A stretch of 37,991 nucleotides of DNA from Monocercomonoides exilis. Its lineage: Eukaryota > Preaxostyla > Oxymonadida > Polymastigidae. The translations under genes were made by a program, and so were the position numbers. Location: positions 1 through 37,991 of the forward strand of contig LSRY02000087.1 of NCBI GenBank assembly GCA_001643675.2, written 5' to 3'. Positions within the stretch are counted from its first letter, which is position 1; every line of letters begins with the position of its first letter. This document shows, piece by piece, positions 10,801-19,546 of the stretch. Below the pieces are notes generated by a model, which was not told the origin of the DNA, did no database searches, and saw nothing but the letters and a program-made list of their open reading frames with translations.

Positions 10801-13800
10801 GATGTGAGTGTAAAGTACAGCATGAAGCACAACACATTTGCAGAGAACAAAGCAAGCGTGGGGAAAGATGTGTATGTGATTTGCCCGCAGGCGAGAAAGA
10901 TGCTGTATCAGGAGTTGTGGGAAGGAACAGTCGAAGAGGATGATGAAAAAGAGCGGTTTTGGGTTTATGATGAGAGTTCTGGAGTGGTAATCAACACTTC
11001 GATATTAGTTATGCTTTTTCCGGCAGGCGAGGAGATTGTATTTGTTGATGGAACAGTGATAAATTCAGAGGGGGTGTGGGCACGAAGAAACACCATGTGG
11101 CGATGTGTTGCATGGGTTCAAAGCAATGAACGAAAATCAGACCACAATAAGGATTGTGTCGGGCACATTTTTGGGATCAGTTATTGATCGAGACTCATCG
11201 CTCGCAATTGAAGGGGCAAAGGCAATTCACCCAGAGCTGGAGATAAAACAAAGCGGGCAGCTATGTGTGTCTCATGAAAACATATCCCTTTCGCTTCGAG
11301 GCTTGACTTTCAGATTTGCAACAGAACTTTCGCCAGCATTAACTTCTTCACAATTATCTTCGGTATCTTCTTTTGAGTTGAATTCTGTCTTTGCTATCAG
11401 CTGCGGACGATGCGCAGTGACAGATTGTGCATTTGGAAGAGGAGGCGAAGGAGGAGATGAAGACCAATCAGAGGTGACAAGATGGCTGGTATATGAAACC
11501 GGAGGTGCAGTTGAGATGAGTTCTGTTCAGTTTGAAAGTGTTGATTTTTGCAATGAATGTGGGATTGGACTTTGCCTTGGTGGAGAAATGGTTTGCCAAA
11601 ACGTCACAATTTCCCACATTGCAACAGATGGCCCGAATATGTTTGAAAGCAGAGGCAATGCTCGGGTGGAATTCAGCATGATGAACGTGAGCCATGCAAG
11701 AGCAGAGAAAGGACGATTTGTCACTGTGAAGGAAGGGTCGAGCTTGATGATGGGCGAGGAGTGTGCGCTTGAGGGTTGTGGGCGAAGTTCAGTGAATGGG
11801 AGTTTTGCTTGCTGCGAAATGAGCAAGGAAGCAGAGCTGAAGATAGAATCTGGGGCAATGAGCCATTGGGCATGCGACAATGAGAAAGGTTATGGAGGAT
11901 GCCTGTTCGTCAAGCTGTGTGCCGGGTTTGGTGGAGATTTTTACTTCAAAAATATTCAGTTGAGTGAGAATGATGCCTTTGAGGGGGAAGGACATGTTTG
12001 TGGAATGTGTAGAACTAAATGCATCGGTGACACAAGAAAGGTTCAGGTTTGAGCTGGCAGAGTGGGAGCGACGGGAAGGCTGCTGATCTGAAGGGTATTG
12101 ATGCAACGCGCTTTCCCTCTCCAGTGGATTTGAGGCTGTTTCTTATTCAGGCGCACTGCATGCAGGCTGTTGTGTCCAGCGAAGGGTATGACACTTTGGG
12201 CTGCGGGGTGCTGATGCATCCCTGCCAGTCATTTTGGAGAGGCTATTGCAACACGCAGGCAGACGCAGATCCAAAGGAGCTGGCAATACAGGAGGGTGCA
12301 ACAGTCAGTCGCGGATACGATATGTCTTCATTTGTTGTTGCTTCGTTGCCAGCAGAAGAATACAGCAAACTGCACATTTCACATGACATCCAGGATGGGA
12401 TATCTGGTGCAGTGTTTTGGAATGCCAAGGCGCTGTTGTTCCGCACAATCAAATTCTCATTTCCCCCAACAGCATCATCTGCCGTTCGTTCGATGATTGC
12501 TTCGTCGTCTGCAAGCTCTTTGCTGTCGATTATCAACTGCTCCATATCCAAAGCGAGTGGCGCTGCAGTTCAATATGTGGCTGTATCAGTCACAGGGGCG
12601 AGCTTGTTATTGAAAGCAGTTCGTACACATCGTCTGGCGAGTATGCTTCTGCTCCCTTTTCTGTTCGTGGCACAATGTGTGCGATAAACAGCTCATTCAG
12701 CACGGCTCAAACGAGATCAAGCAAGGAAGGAGGGCTGATGCAAATCAAAACGAGTGGCGGTGATTCGGTAAAGATGGAGGGATGCACACTGGAAGGGTGT
12801 GCATGCACTGAAGAGAATGGGAAAGGGGGGCGCTTTGTATGTTGATGGGAAAGAAGCCGTTCAGTCTAATTGTTTGCTGCTGAAAAGTGTCAATTTTGCA
12901 GCGAATCACGCACAAATCGGGGAGCACATGTTTGTTGCGTGTAAAGACCTGAATGCCACAGTGACAAAGTCGAGCTTCATGTTTTCGTTGGATTTTGTCA
13001 AGGAAGATGACAATGGGCTGATGGGAAGCGATGCAGTGCATAATGAAACAACGCTTCTGAGGTTTCTTGTGCAGTACAAAGGAAGCACAGTGCACATTGC
13101 TCGAGCCGGGTATGACTTGTTGCGATGTGGAGGAGCAGAGGATCCGTGCAGGAGCTGGACTCACGGGGTGAAGCAATTTGAGTCAGAGTCCCCACAAAAA
13201 TAGTTGTGATCGATGGAGGCTGCAACTACAAGGAGAATGGGGTGCTTTCGGATTATGAAGTGAAGTCGATTGGGGAGGAAGAAGAGGAGCAATCAAGAGC
13301 TGAGCTTTGCGTCGTGCAGGGCGATGACGAACAACATGACGTGTGCATGCGAAATGCAGGGGTGCTTTGTTTTGAAAAGATCTCGTTTGTTGTGGCAGAG
13401 GGGTTTTCAAACGAGGAAAACGGGGTGATTGTCAGCGAAGATGGGAACTTGAGGTTGACGAGCTGCGAGGCTTGGATGAACGGCAGAGCTTTGCTGGAAA
13501 ATAGCGCTTCATTTGTCGTTGTGCTGAGAGGGGCTGTGCTGCTGGAAGGAATGACAGTGAGCCGCTCATCGTTTGGAAGAAGTTTGATGGAAATAGCGTC
13601 TCATGTGGATTGTGTGTTGGATTCTGTCAGTGCAGAATTGATAAATGTTGAAGAAGGATGCATAATTAGCATGAGAGATGACGACTCTGAGCAAATGAAC
13701 AGCAAAAACGCTGGAGCAGGGATTTCATTAAACAAGTGCTCATTCAAGAATATCACAAACAACGGAGAGAGCGGAAGCGTTGTGGTTGTTGGAGGAAGAG

Positions 13801-16800
13801 GCAGTGGAAGCAAACTTTGCATTAATTCGAGTATGCTTGAAATGTGCACAAGCAGCAATTCGCAGAAAGGAGGGGCAATTCTGTTTCGATTGAGCTCTGG
13901 CGGATGCTTGGACGTGAGGGGTTCGACGATTGGGCTGTGCAGCTGTTCGGCACAGAATGGGTGTGGAGGCGGCTTCTATGTTGAGGCTGTGCATGCAGGA
14001 AGCCTGAACATGCTTTTTGCTAATATCAAGTTCGACTCGAACATTGCGCATATCGGGAGGGATTTGTTTGTGGAGTGCAACAACATCAAAGAGCAGATCA
14101 ACGAGACGCAGTTCCAGTTTGATCTGAGAGAATCGAAGTACAACAGGCTGAATGCAATATTTGGAATAGACAGAGCAGAGTTGTGTGTGGAGGCAGTGAA
14201 TCTGATTGAGTTTATTGTGATATATCAGAATGACACGATCTTCACGAGCTCGGATGATGGATCAGCAAGTGAAGACAGCAAAAACTGTGGAACTCAGGCG
14301 CTTCCATGCTTGTCGGTTGGGTATGCTGTTGGCCATCTCACATATGACTTTGAAAGCCAGATTGTGGTTGTTGGAGAAGGGTTGATTGGAAAGGAAGTGG
14401 ACGTGGCAAATGTATCGATACGATCGCGGGGATCAGAGACTGCACTTCTGCGCATTGGCACACAACTGGAATGCACACGCCAGTATGTGGTGCTGTGTTC
14501 GGAGGCAGTTTTCTTCAGGGGGATTTCGTTTGTTGTTTGTGCAGAGAGCATGCGTGGTCATGGATGCTTTGTGGAGTGCAGCAGAGGCACAACACAAATG
14601 ACAAGGTGCTCGTTTCGAAGCGATGCAGAGATGGGAGATTCCACCAAGATAAATGCCATTTTGGTGCAAGTGGAGGCAAGGGGATGTCTGCAACTGGAAA
14701 ACACAACACTGAGACAGATATCGTCAGAATGTCCGCTGATAGCATGTGAAGGACAATCAACGCTGCGCTGCACTTCCCTAATCATGGAATCGCTTTTCTG
14801 TGCATGTGATGCGATTCTTGTAAAAGAATGCGAATTATTGGGCATGGAAAAAGTCGAGTGCCATGATGTTGTGTGCGGCAGTGGAGCGCTGTTTGCCTTT
14901 CAGGGAATAAATGCTGGTGAGAGGAGTGGAAACAGTGAAGAATACTCTCTTTCAATGGGCTCATTTAAAAATATATCAATCGAGGCAAGAAAGCAAACAC
15001 TTTTCTGTTTTACGCGCTTAACAAATCTGCGAATGCGAAACATCACTTTTAGCAGATGCTCGGCACTTGTGCAGAATGGCATGTTGCTATCTTCTGATAG
15101 ATGCCATGAAACAGAAATTGAATACTGCAGCTTTAGCGGGAAAGGAATGGACGACACCGTGGAGTCAAAGACGCCAAGAAGCGAGATATGCAAATGGAAT
15201 GGATCACTAGTTGCCCTGCAACAGTCTGAGACAATAATAAGAGGCACCACCATATCAGAATCGCCAATCGGGGGATTATTTGTGTCTGGAGGGAATGTGA
15301 TGATAGATCAAGGGGAGTTTCGGGACAACAATGCAAAGGTGAAAGGATATCCATCTGCACGAAGGAATATAGCATGCGCTGATCGTGGCATGCTGTCAAT
15401 CGCAAGCCTGAAAGGAGGAGACGGCATGTTGCCAAGCACATCCATGTGGATTGCAAATAGCAATTGTGTGCTTGGTGGAATTGCTTCAGAGCGAGCATCA
15501 TCATTTTTTATCCCTGTGCTAGAGTCGGTGAAGATGGAAAAAGGAGAAATTACAACAGAGCTCACATTCATCGGAAGGCTTCTTCTTCCATGCAATCTGA
15601 CAGTTCAGATAGCTTTTTCAATTGGAAGTGAGTCTCAAATAGAAAAGCAAAATATGAATGAGAGCGACTACAAATCTGAAACTGAGATTCACAGCTGGAT
15701 ACCTTCCACAAAAATAAATGGAGTATCGGAAGAGGTTGAAGTGTCAGTGTGCATTCTGTTTGGAGACGAGAGCATTCGGCGACCAACTGATTCTTTCATC
15801 CTGAAGAACAGGAGCGAGCAGAAGAGCTTTGGCGATGAGAAAATAACAGAAGGAGCACAAAGCCCAAATGCATCATGGCCAGTTATTGTTTGCATCGCAG
15901 TAGTAGTAATTCTTTTAATAACATTGATTATATTTATAGTCCGATGGAGAAAGCAAAAGAGAAGAACAGAAGAGCTGGAAGTGATTGTTGAAGACACAGT
16001 GAAGAAGGATCCGAAAGCGTTTGAGATGGTGACGATGGAGATGTCACCCGAGGAGCAGTGGAGGAGAGCTGAGAGGGAGGCAGAGAAGAAGAATGAAGAG
16101 AGGATAAAGAAGAGAGTGTATGAGAAAAGCTTGGGACATTCAGAGTCATCAGAGCATTTGTTGAGTGAGAGTGGCTCAACAGAATACATCTTGGGGAGAG
16201 ATTCAGACAAGATCCCTCAATGGATGCTTGAGAAGGTTGAAGATGAGGAAGAGACGAGGAAAAGAACACCATCGCCATCCATTTCATCCACCTCAACAAC
16301 AGACACTACAGACACAGACACAACATTTGTTCGAGGAGAGGATCTGTGTCCAACCACCTCATCGATGTCGAATCTGGTGGATGCAATGGCCTGTTCATCG
16401 CCACATGAGAAGCTCATTGTGGACTTGAGGGATTCGCTGTTCATGTTGCTTCATGGAAGGAATGAGAAGAAAGAGATGGCGATAGGCACTCTGCAGGAGC
16501 GGGAGGTCTCGGCTGCTCAGATCCTGTTCTGGGTGGCCAACCTTGCCCTCCACTCATTTGATGAAGAACAGGAATTGCCTTCTCTTGCCAACCTCAGCCC
16601 TCACATCGTGCTGTTTTCTGAGCACATGGTGATCTGCATTGCACTCCACTCCGACTGCTCCTCAGACTCAGACACTTCATCCACTTTTTCTTCCACCTCG
16701 ACAATTGTCACCTCTTCCTCTGATGTTTCTGTGAAGAGCGAGAGATTCTCAAAATCACCACCACCTTCGTCGGCCTTTGAGGATGAGGATGACAACCGGA

Positions 16801-17201
16801 AAGAGTGTCTGCGGTGGAAGGCGCCAGAGCTGCTGATGAACAAAGATCTGGGAGCCACAAAGAAGACAGTTGTGTTCTCGATTGGGATGATGCTGTGGGA
16901 GAGTCTGACGCTGGAGATCCCGTTTGGCGAGTATGAAGCAGAGGTGGCGGGGATGTGGCTGAAAGAAGGAAAGCGGCCGAAGACGGGAGGACTGGAAGGG
17001 AGCAGGCTGGAAGGGCTGGTGAAAGGGTGCTTTTCGCAAGAGGCGAGGGACAGGTGCACTCTGACAGATGTGAAGCGGGTGCTAATTGGGCTGTTCCCGG
17101 CCGGGACAGTCATGCTCACAGTGACCGATGCGATTGGGCTGGAGGAAGAATCAGGAAGCTACAGGAAATACAGCAGGTTCAGTGGGGAAGGAAGCAACTG
17201 A
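4820..17201 (+). CDS. giant beta-helix receptor-like protein with pseudokinase tail (left copy, frame-broken)
   Basis: One gene of about 4,100 codons, split over many frames. The ATG at 4820 opens a signal peptide (MLDKCLLISAFISISFQLAA) and the gene ends with TGA at 17199-17201. The ectodomain is rich in Cys, Gly, Asn and Ser, with short beta-helix-type rungs (such as LTLRSCTFTNCS and GGA/GGG turns) and many N-x-S/T sites. About nine modules of roughly 370 residues follow one another. A membrane span lies at 15876-15941. The cytoplasmic part is charged and Ser/Thr-rich and ends in a degenerate kinase fold (about 16390-17110). The likely role is a single-pass surface receptor or adhesin signalling through a pseudokinase; ligand unknown. 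Breaks seen only in this arm lie near 5104, 6973, 7790, 7865, 10775, 11070, 11985, 12060, 12597, 12828 and 13190. Breaks also present in the right arm lie near 5340, 6440, 6705, 6995, 7060, 7480, 7915 and 8695. Most sit in runs of G, C, A or T, so sequencing error is likelier than decay. True pseudogenisation is the alternative. Confidence 0.85.
8706..10943 (+). CDS. part of the left giant gene: long uninterrupted ectodomain segment
   Basis: A 745-codon open stretch in the middle of the gene at 4820-17201. It covers the ectodomain modules with GCDYVLCGFEDYPCRG (about 9870-9925) and the module end NMADKGGNNVFVSCVNL (about 9660-9710). The ATG at 8706 is internal: the preceding frame overlaps it and continues the same protein, with a CETMDFV block bridging the break near 8695. 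Past about 10775 an extra G in a G run sends this frame into non-coding sequence, so the last 55 or so codons are not real. Confidence 0.7.
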   Translation: MDFVMARWVEENGLNASISNTVPLYSEASLVSGVFVLNGTSVYSQIDVFENAAKKQDGMIETSCATTFTGLKITGPASLNTRFYLICTKSGVLTLSSCALSVRSSLTAAYSMIACTGGQTTLNDVTIRNAVCACGAMIWITGEGSCTMDECTMMNAKGSEATDGCVVYASSGTLEIGNTTFSEEGADDRSGSVRLADKLGKWMGVRNCTFRGLSRNGEKGCVLFGMLDEGMVLELNDVNMENCTVSGGSGGGCFVELSKTARLRVGESGNRMLAEGCRALAGECGGLKGFGGGMLVKCIEEASDMIIAGVKFGEGEKANMADKGGNNVFVSCVNLSMVVNEGSFNFDFMKKVEESPRLWDLMGMENGARENPIPLVVFFRESAGNVFVGDKGCDYVLCGFEDYPCRGIVHAAALRKGSENVVVTLLADFGFCDSIILDAQEMTINTQGNSHERMVHGEGEGESDWLIETKKNITFEDVSFGMPPSFNYQRESFLRCSKDKLELRRCLAKVEADSRRIDYSFVSVEGGMLVMDDFSAMELCAVQHGLVDGRGLDSKVELSGVKFEGISVEGERGVVCGQSCGLLSMNDSWMNSSALGDSCLVWFCGCASVNMKGLSIWNVSRTAGSGGAFSGEIGEGCKCEIRGSTFGNVSCGEHAGRGGCGAVEVMRNGKLIIEGCVFEKNGVDEEAGVWGRVVCSVCGCECKVQHEAQHICREQSKRGERCVCDLPAGEKDAVSGVVGRNSRRG
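13206..17201 (+). CDS. part of the left giant gene: C-terminal ectodomain, membrane span and pseudokinase
   Basis: A 1,331-codon uninterrupted stretch forming the C-terminal third of the gene at 4820-17201. It contains two module ends (NIAHIGRDLFVECNNI at about 14041; a weaker NNAKVKGYPSARRNIAC at about 15325), the motif NCGTQALPCLSV (about 14283), the membrane span and the kinase-like tail. The first ATG is internal: a missing C near 13190 (CCCCA against CCCCCA in the right arm) breaks the frame just upstream. The protein matches the right copy throughout, except for two extra residues right after the membrane span (RWRKQKRR here, RKAKRR there). Confidence 0.85.
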   Translation: MIDGGCNYKENGVLSDYEVKSIGEEEEEQSRAELCVVQGDDEQHDVCMRNAGVLCFEKISFVVAEGFSNEENGVIVSEDGNLRLTSCEAWMNGRALLENSASFVVVLRGAVLLEGMTVSRSSFGRSLMEIASHVDCVLDSVSAELINVEEGCIISMRDDDSEQMNSKNAGAGISLNKCSFKNITNNGESGSVVVVGGRGSGSKLCINSSMLEMCTSSNSQKGGAILFRLSSGGCLDVRGSTIGLCSCSAQNGCGGGFYVEAVHAGSLNMLFANIKFDSNIAHIGRDLFVECNNIKEQINETQFQFDLRESKYNRLNAIFGIDRAELCVEAVNLIEFIVIYQNDTIFTSSDDGSASEDSKNCGTQALPCLSVGYAVGHLTYDFESQIVVVGEGLIGKEVDVANVSIRSRGSETALLRIGTQLECTRQYVVLCSEAVFFRGISFVVCAESMRGHGCFVECSRGTTQMTRCSFRSDAEMGDSTKINAILVQVEARGCLQLENTTLRQISSECPLIACEGQSTLRCTSLIMESLFCACDAILVKECELLGMEKVECHDVVCGSGALFAFQGINAGERSGNSEEYSLSMGSFKNISIEARKQTLFCFTRLTNLRMRNITFSRCSALVQNGMLLSSDRCHETEIEYCSFSGKGMDDTVESKTPRSEICKWNGSLVALQQSETIIRGTTISESPIGGLFVSGGNVMIDQGEFRDNNAKVKGYPSARRNIACADRGMLSIASLKGGDGMLPSTSMWIANSNCVLGGIASERASSFFIPVLESVKMEKGEITTELTFIGRLLLPCNLTVQIAFSIGSESQIEKQNMNESDYKSETEIHSWIPSTKINGVSEEVEVSVCILFGDESIRRPTDSFILKNRSEQKSFGDEKITEGAQSPNASWPVIVCIAVVVILLITLIIFIVRWRKQKRRTEELEVIVEDTVKKDPKAFEMVTMEMSPEEQWRRAEREAEKKNEERIKKRVYEKSLGHSESSEHLLSESGSTEYILGRDSDKIPQWMLEKVEDEEETRKRTPSPSISSTSTTDTTDTDTTFVRGEDLCPTTSSMSNLVDAMACSSPHEKLIVDLRDSLFMLLHGRNEKKEMAIGTLQEREVSAAQILFWVANLALHSFDEEQELPSLANLSPHIVLFSEHMVICIALHSDCSSDSDTSSTFSSTSTIVTSSSDVSVKSERFSKSPPPSSAFEDEDDNRKECLRWKAPELLMNKDLGATKKTVVFSIGMMLWESLTLEIPFGEYEAEVAGMWLKEGKRPKTGGLEGSRLEGLVKGCFSQEARDRCTLTDVKRVLIGLFPAGTVMLTVTDAIGLEEESGSYRKYSRFSGEGSN
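15876..15941 (+). other. encoded transmembrane helix (left copy)
   Basis: Codes for about 22 hydrophobic residues (WPVIVCIAVVVILLITLIIF plus IV), followed at once by basic residues RWRKQKRR. This is a type I stop-transfer arrangement with the ectodomain outside and the kinase-like tail in the cytoplasm. Confidence 0.9.
16390..17110 (+). other. encoded pseudokinase domain (left copy)
   Basis: Late kinase landmarks are recognisable: RWKAPELL (the APE block), then FSIGMMLWESLTLEIPFGEYE (subdomain IX-like) and CFSQEARDRCTLTDVKRVL (subdomain XI-like). The place of the catalytic loop reads NLSPHIVLFSEHMVICI, without the HRD aspartate or its asparagine, and no DFG is visible. A long Ser/Thr/acidic insert stands between this loop and APE. 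No Gly-rich loop is clear. Phosphotransfer therefore seems unlikely. Scaffolding or allosteric signalling is an inference from kinase-like folds with the same losses. Confidence 0.75.
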
Positions 17202-17248
17202 GAAGGCAGAAATTAAAGTGAGCGTGATTTTGACGGATGAGCATAACA

Positions 17249-17507
17249 ATGTTTGAAAATGGAATGACAAAGAAAAGAGAAACGGAAAAAGAAGAGGCTA
17301 GTGGAATTGGTCACACAAGATTTCACAGATAGAAGATCCATTGAAGAAGCATTGGAAGCAAATGAATGGATGGATTGCAGCCGCATTTTGTGTGACGAAT
17401 ATGGTGAGATGCCCGTCATCACGCACAATTGCGATATCTGCTTGAATTTATCTTGCTCTCTTTTCTTTTCTTTCTTTTATTTTTTCCTTTATATTTTTTG
17501 TTTGTGA
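17249..17507 (+). other. possible small ORF or 3' UTR downstream of the giant gene (left)
   Basis: An ATG at 17249 starts MFENGMTKKRETEKEEA. The neighbouring frame then gives a coding-like stretch (SIEEALEANEWMDCSRILCD and on to 17450) before a pyrimidine-rich tract. Joining them needs one frame change. Composition is less AT-rich than the DNA beyond. It could equally be the 3' UTR of the giant gene. The mirror sequence (about 21306-21564, minus) is practically the same, which in a near-identical repeat says little about function. Confidence 0.2.
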
Positions 17508-18100
17508 AGAAAGGATTTCTTCTACGTGCCTTTTCTTCTATTGGCTGATTCATGGCATTTGCATGCACGTGCCACATACACTCTGCATTTCAGCACATGT
17601 CTATTTTTGAGGCATTGGCTTTCTTCCAAGTTGAATTATGTTATTAATAGTATTTTTCATTTCAAAGAAATTCACCAAAAAAATGATTCAAAATCGGGAG
17701 AAAAAATCAATCAAGAAAGCACGATTATGATTCAAAAAATTCTTTGTTTTAACTAAATATAAATTCTATTGTTGTTTCAATTTAAAATCAAATAATAATT
17801 TTTTATTTGTTAATTCAATACTTGAATTTATGATGATATTAGAAGCAATATTCCACACTTTTTTGGATGTTATTTAATTGTTTGACTGTTAGCACATAAA
17901 CAAAAGTGTTTCTGAAAAATCACTGAAAAAAAAAATTCTTATTCATTTTAATAAAATTCAACAAACCAATTTGTGATTATATTTTTTATTGAAAAAACAA
18001 GATAGTTATTTGTATTAAAGGTAAGAGTGAACTCAACCGACACCCTAAAATTAACATCCATAATCATTTTCCCAACATATTAAATGATAAATATTTAATA
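17508..18100. other. AT-rich intergenic DNA (left arm)
   Basis: No gene supported. Open frames here are short and AT-driven. Mirror of 20723-21305. Confidence 0.5.
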
Positions 18101-18359
18101 TGGGTGATTATTTTTGAAATCATAACTTTTTTCGGGATGCTGATTATTTTGATAATTCATTGTCAAAGAGAATCAATTAATCTTTGAAATGAAAAAATCA
18201 TTTCAATTGTGTCAAAAGCCAATATTTGATGAAAATGGAATACAAAGATTGTCTTTATAGGATTTATCACTTTCCTGTGTCCATTTATCAATATTCAAAA
18301 CGATATTATCAAATCGAATTTTTTGTTCAAAAAAATATGATTTCAAAAATAATCATCCA
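18101..18359. mobile_element. MITE with TA flanks (left arm copy)
   Basis: A 259-bp element starts TGGGTGATT and ends AATCATCCA, with TA on both sides (18099-18100 and 18360-18361). Its ends are about 30-bp inverted repeats containing TGATTATTTTTGAAATCAT. There is no coding capacity. It is homologous to 3564-3820 (opposite orientation) and the mirror of 20469-20722. The terminal nine bases match those of the 919-1145 element, suggesting one mobilising transposase, plausibly of the pogo type seen at 1990-3327. Confidence 0.8.
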
Positions 18360-19292
18360 TATATTCTAATTTTATTTAGAAAAATAACTATATTCAAATA
18401 TTAAAAATCATCTCTTTCTTATCATTTATTTACAAAAATAATTAGATTTTCTAGGAAAACCCTAACTTTTTTTTACCTTTTCTTAACCATAGCAAATAAA
18501 ACGCGAAAACAATTAGTCGTATAACACTAAAAAATCTTCAATTCAGAGATTGTTTAAGAAAAGAAATAACATAAATATGAATGTAATGAGTGTGATCAAA
18601 ATAGGTGTCGATTGATGCCACTTTTGCCGTGTTAAAAAAATTATTATTAAAATAATTTTTAGTCTGTTCGCGTGTGAAAAAGTTTTCAAAAATAGCAAGC
18701 AAAAGTGTTTGTGCACATAATTTTTCGTTGGCACTTCATCAAAAGAAATAATTGTTTATCATCGAAACTTTATTATTTTAATTTCCGAGAGCGTATTGCA
18801 TAAAAGAAACGGAATAAAAAAATTCACACAAAATTTAGTGAGATTGCGTTCATAATTATTTCAATCTGAAAATCAATATGAATATATTTCACTTGATTCT
18901 GATTTTTTTTAAAAGAGAAAAATATATCATTTTTTTTTAATATCACATATTTGTCAGATTTTAAAATTCACTCAACCAACATCGTTGAATTCCCAACAAA
19001 TATTTCAAAATTTGCATTCAAAATTCAAAGTTCTTGAACCATGATAATATCAATAAATTCAGAAAGAAATGATAAATATCAGCATTATAGGAACTTAAAA
19101 ATTTTATGGTAAATTATGAATATGACAAACGATTATCAACACTTTTCTCAAAATGATTATTTTCTTTTGTTTTTTTGAATGTTTTTCGAATGAATCAATT
19201 CTCTTAATTGCTATTTATTTCTTTCCTTTCAAAAATGAAATGAATTTCACCTGTGTGACTGTTTCAAAAATCAAACCATTTTTACTGAAAAT
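18360..19292. other. AT-rich intergenic DNA (left arm)
   Basis: No gene or RNA recognised. A single AACCCTAAC occurs near 18462, but there is no telomere-like array. Mirror of 19547-20468. Confidence 0.5.
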
Positions 19293-19546
19293 TGGGTTAT
19301 TCTTTTTGAAAAGTCGCAAATATTCAATTAATTATGATTAATATAGAAGCCTCCATTTTAATTAGAAATGATTTATGATGAAAGCAAGCACCAAGTTAAA
19401 AACAGAATAATCTCGTTTTGTGAACATGTAATTGAAAGAATAGTTTTGTTTTTTGACAGATCAGTTCTCAACATTGATCAAAATGGAGGTATCTTTATTA
19501 ATCATAATTAATTGAATATTTGCGACTTTTCAAAAAGAATAACCCA
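19293..19546. mobile_element. MITE-like element spanning the palindrome axis
   Basis: A 254-bp segment begins TGGGTTATTC and ends GAATAACCCA. Its inverted ends run 67 bp (19293-19359 with 19480-19546) and enclose the 120-bp spacer. The outer 30 or so bases closely match the ends of the TA-flanked element at 919-1145 (shared TTGAAAAGTCGCAAAT). Here the flanks are AT, not TA. Inverted symmetry continues outward on both sides into the 15-kb arms, so the element's true ends are inferred from the family match and not from loss of symmetry. Confidence 0.65.
19360..19479. other. 120-bp unique spacer at the palindrome centre
   Basis: Symmetry stops after CTCCATTTT (19351-19359), which pairs with AAAATGGAG (19480-19488). 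The spacer has no inverted symmetry of its own, no coding frame of note, and no clear match to the interior of the 919-1145 element. In single strands it would be the loop of an enormous hairpin. Confidence 0.9.

Larger units (their letters stand above)
4041..19359 (+). repeat. left arm of 15.3-kb inverted repeat (giant palindrome)
   Basis: This arm is the reverse complement of 19480-34797. Paired coordinates sum to 38,839 at the inner end, 38,813 near 17,000, about 38,800-38,803 between 4,820 and 8,700, and 38,838 near 4,100-4,400, so only small indels accumulate apart from one replaced segment (about 4480-4738). Similarity fades over the last 20 bp near 4041. Coding DNA is almost identical between arms. 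Differences are mostly homopolymer lengths, plus a scatter of substitutions such as T/C near 7869 and C/T near 6575. Confidence 0.95.

Noticed and set aside
17526-17756. 76-codon plus-strand frame after the giant gene
   Set aside because: Its counterpart in the right arm is altered by run-length differences, the composition is AT-driven and there is no recognisable motif.
18455-18475. Telomere-like CCCTAA near 18462 (and its mirror)
   Set aside because: A single unit, not an array. No sign that a chromosome end was joined here.
19153-19341. Two mirror-image 62-codon frames beside the axis (19153-19341 plus, 19498-19686 minus)
   Set aside because: They are identical only because of the palindrome, AT-driven, and overlap the MITE-like ends.
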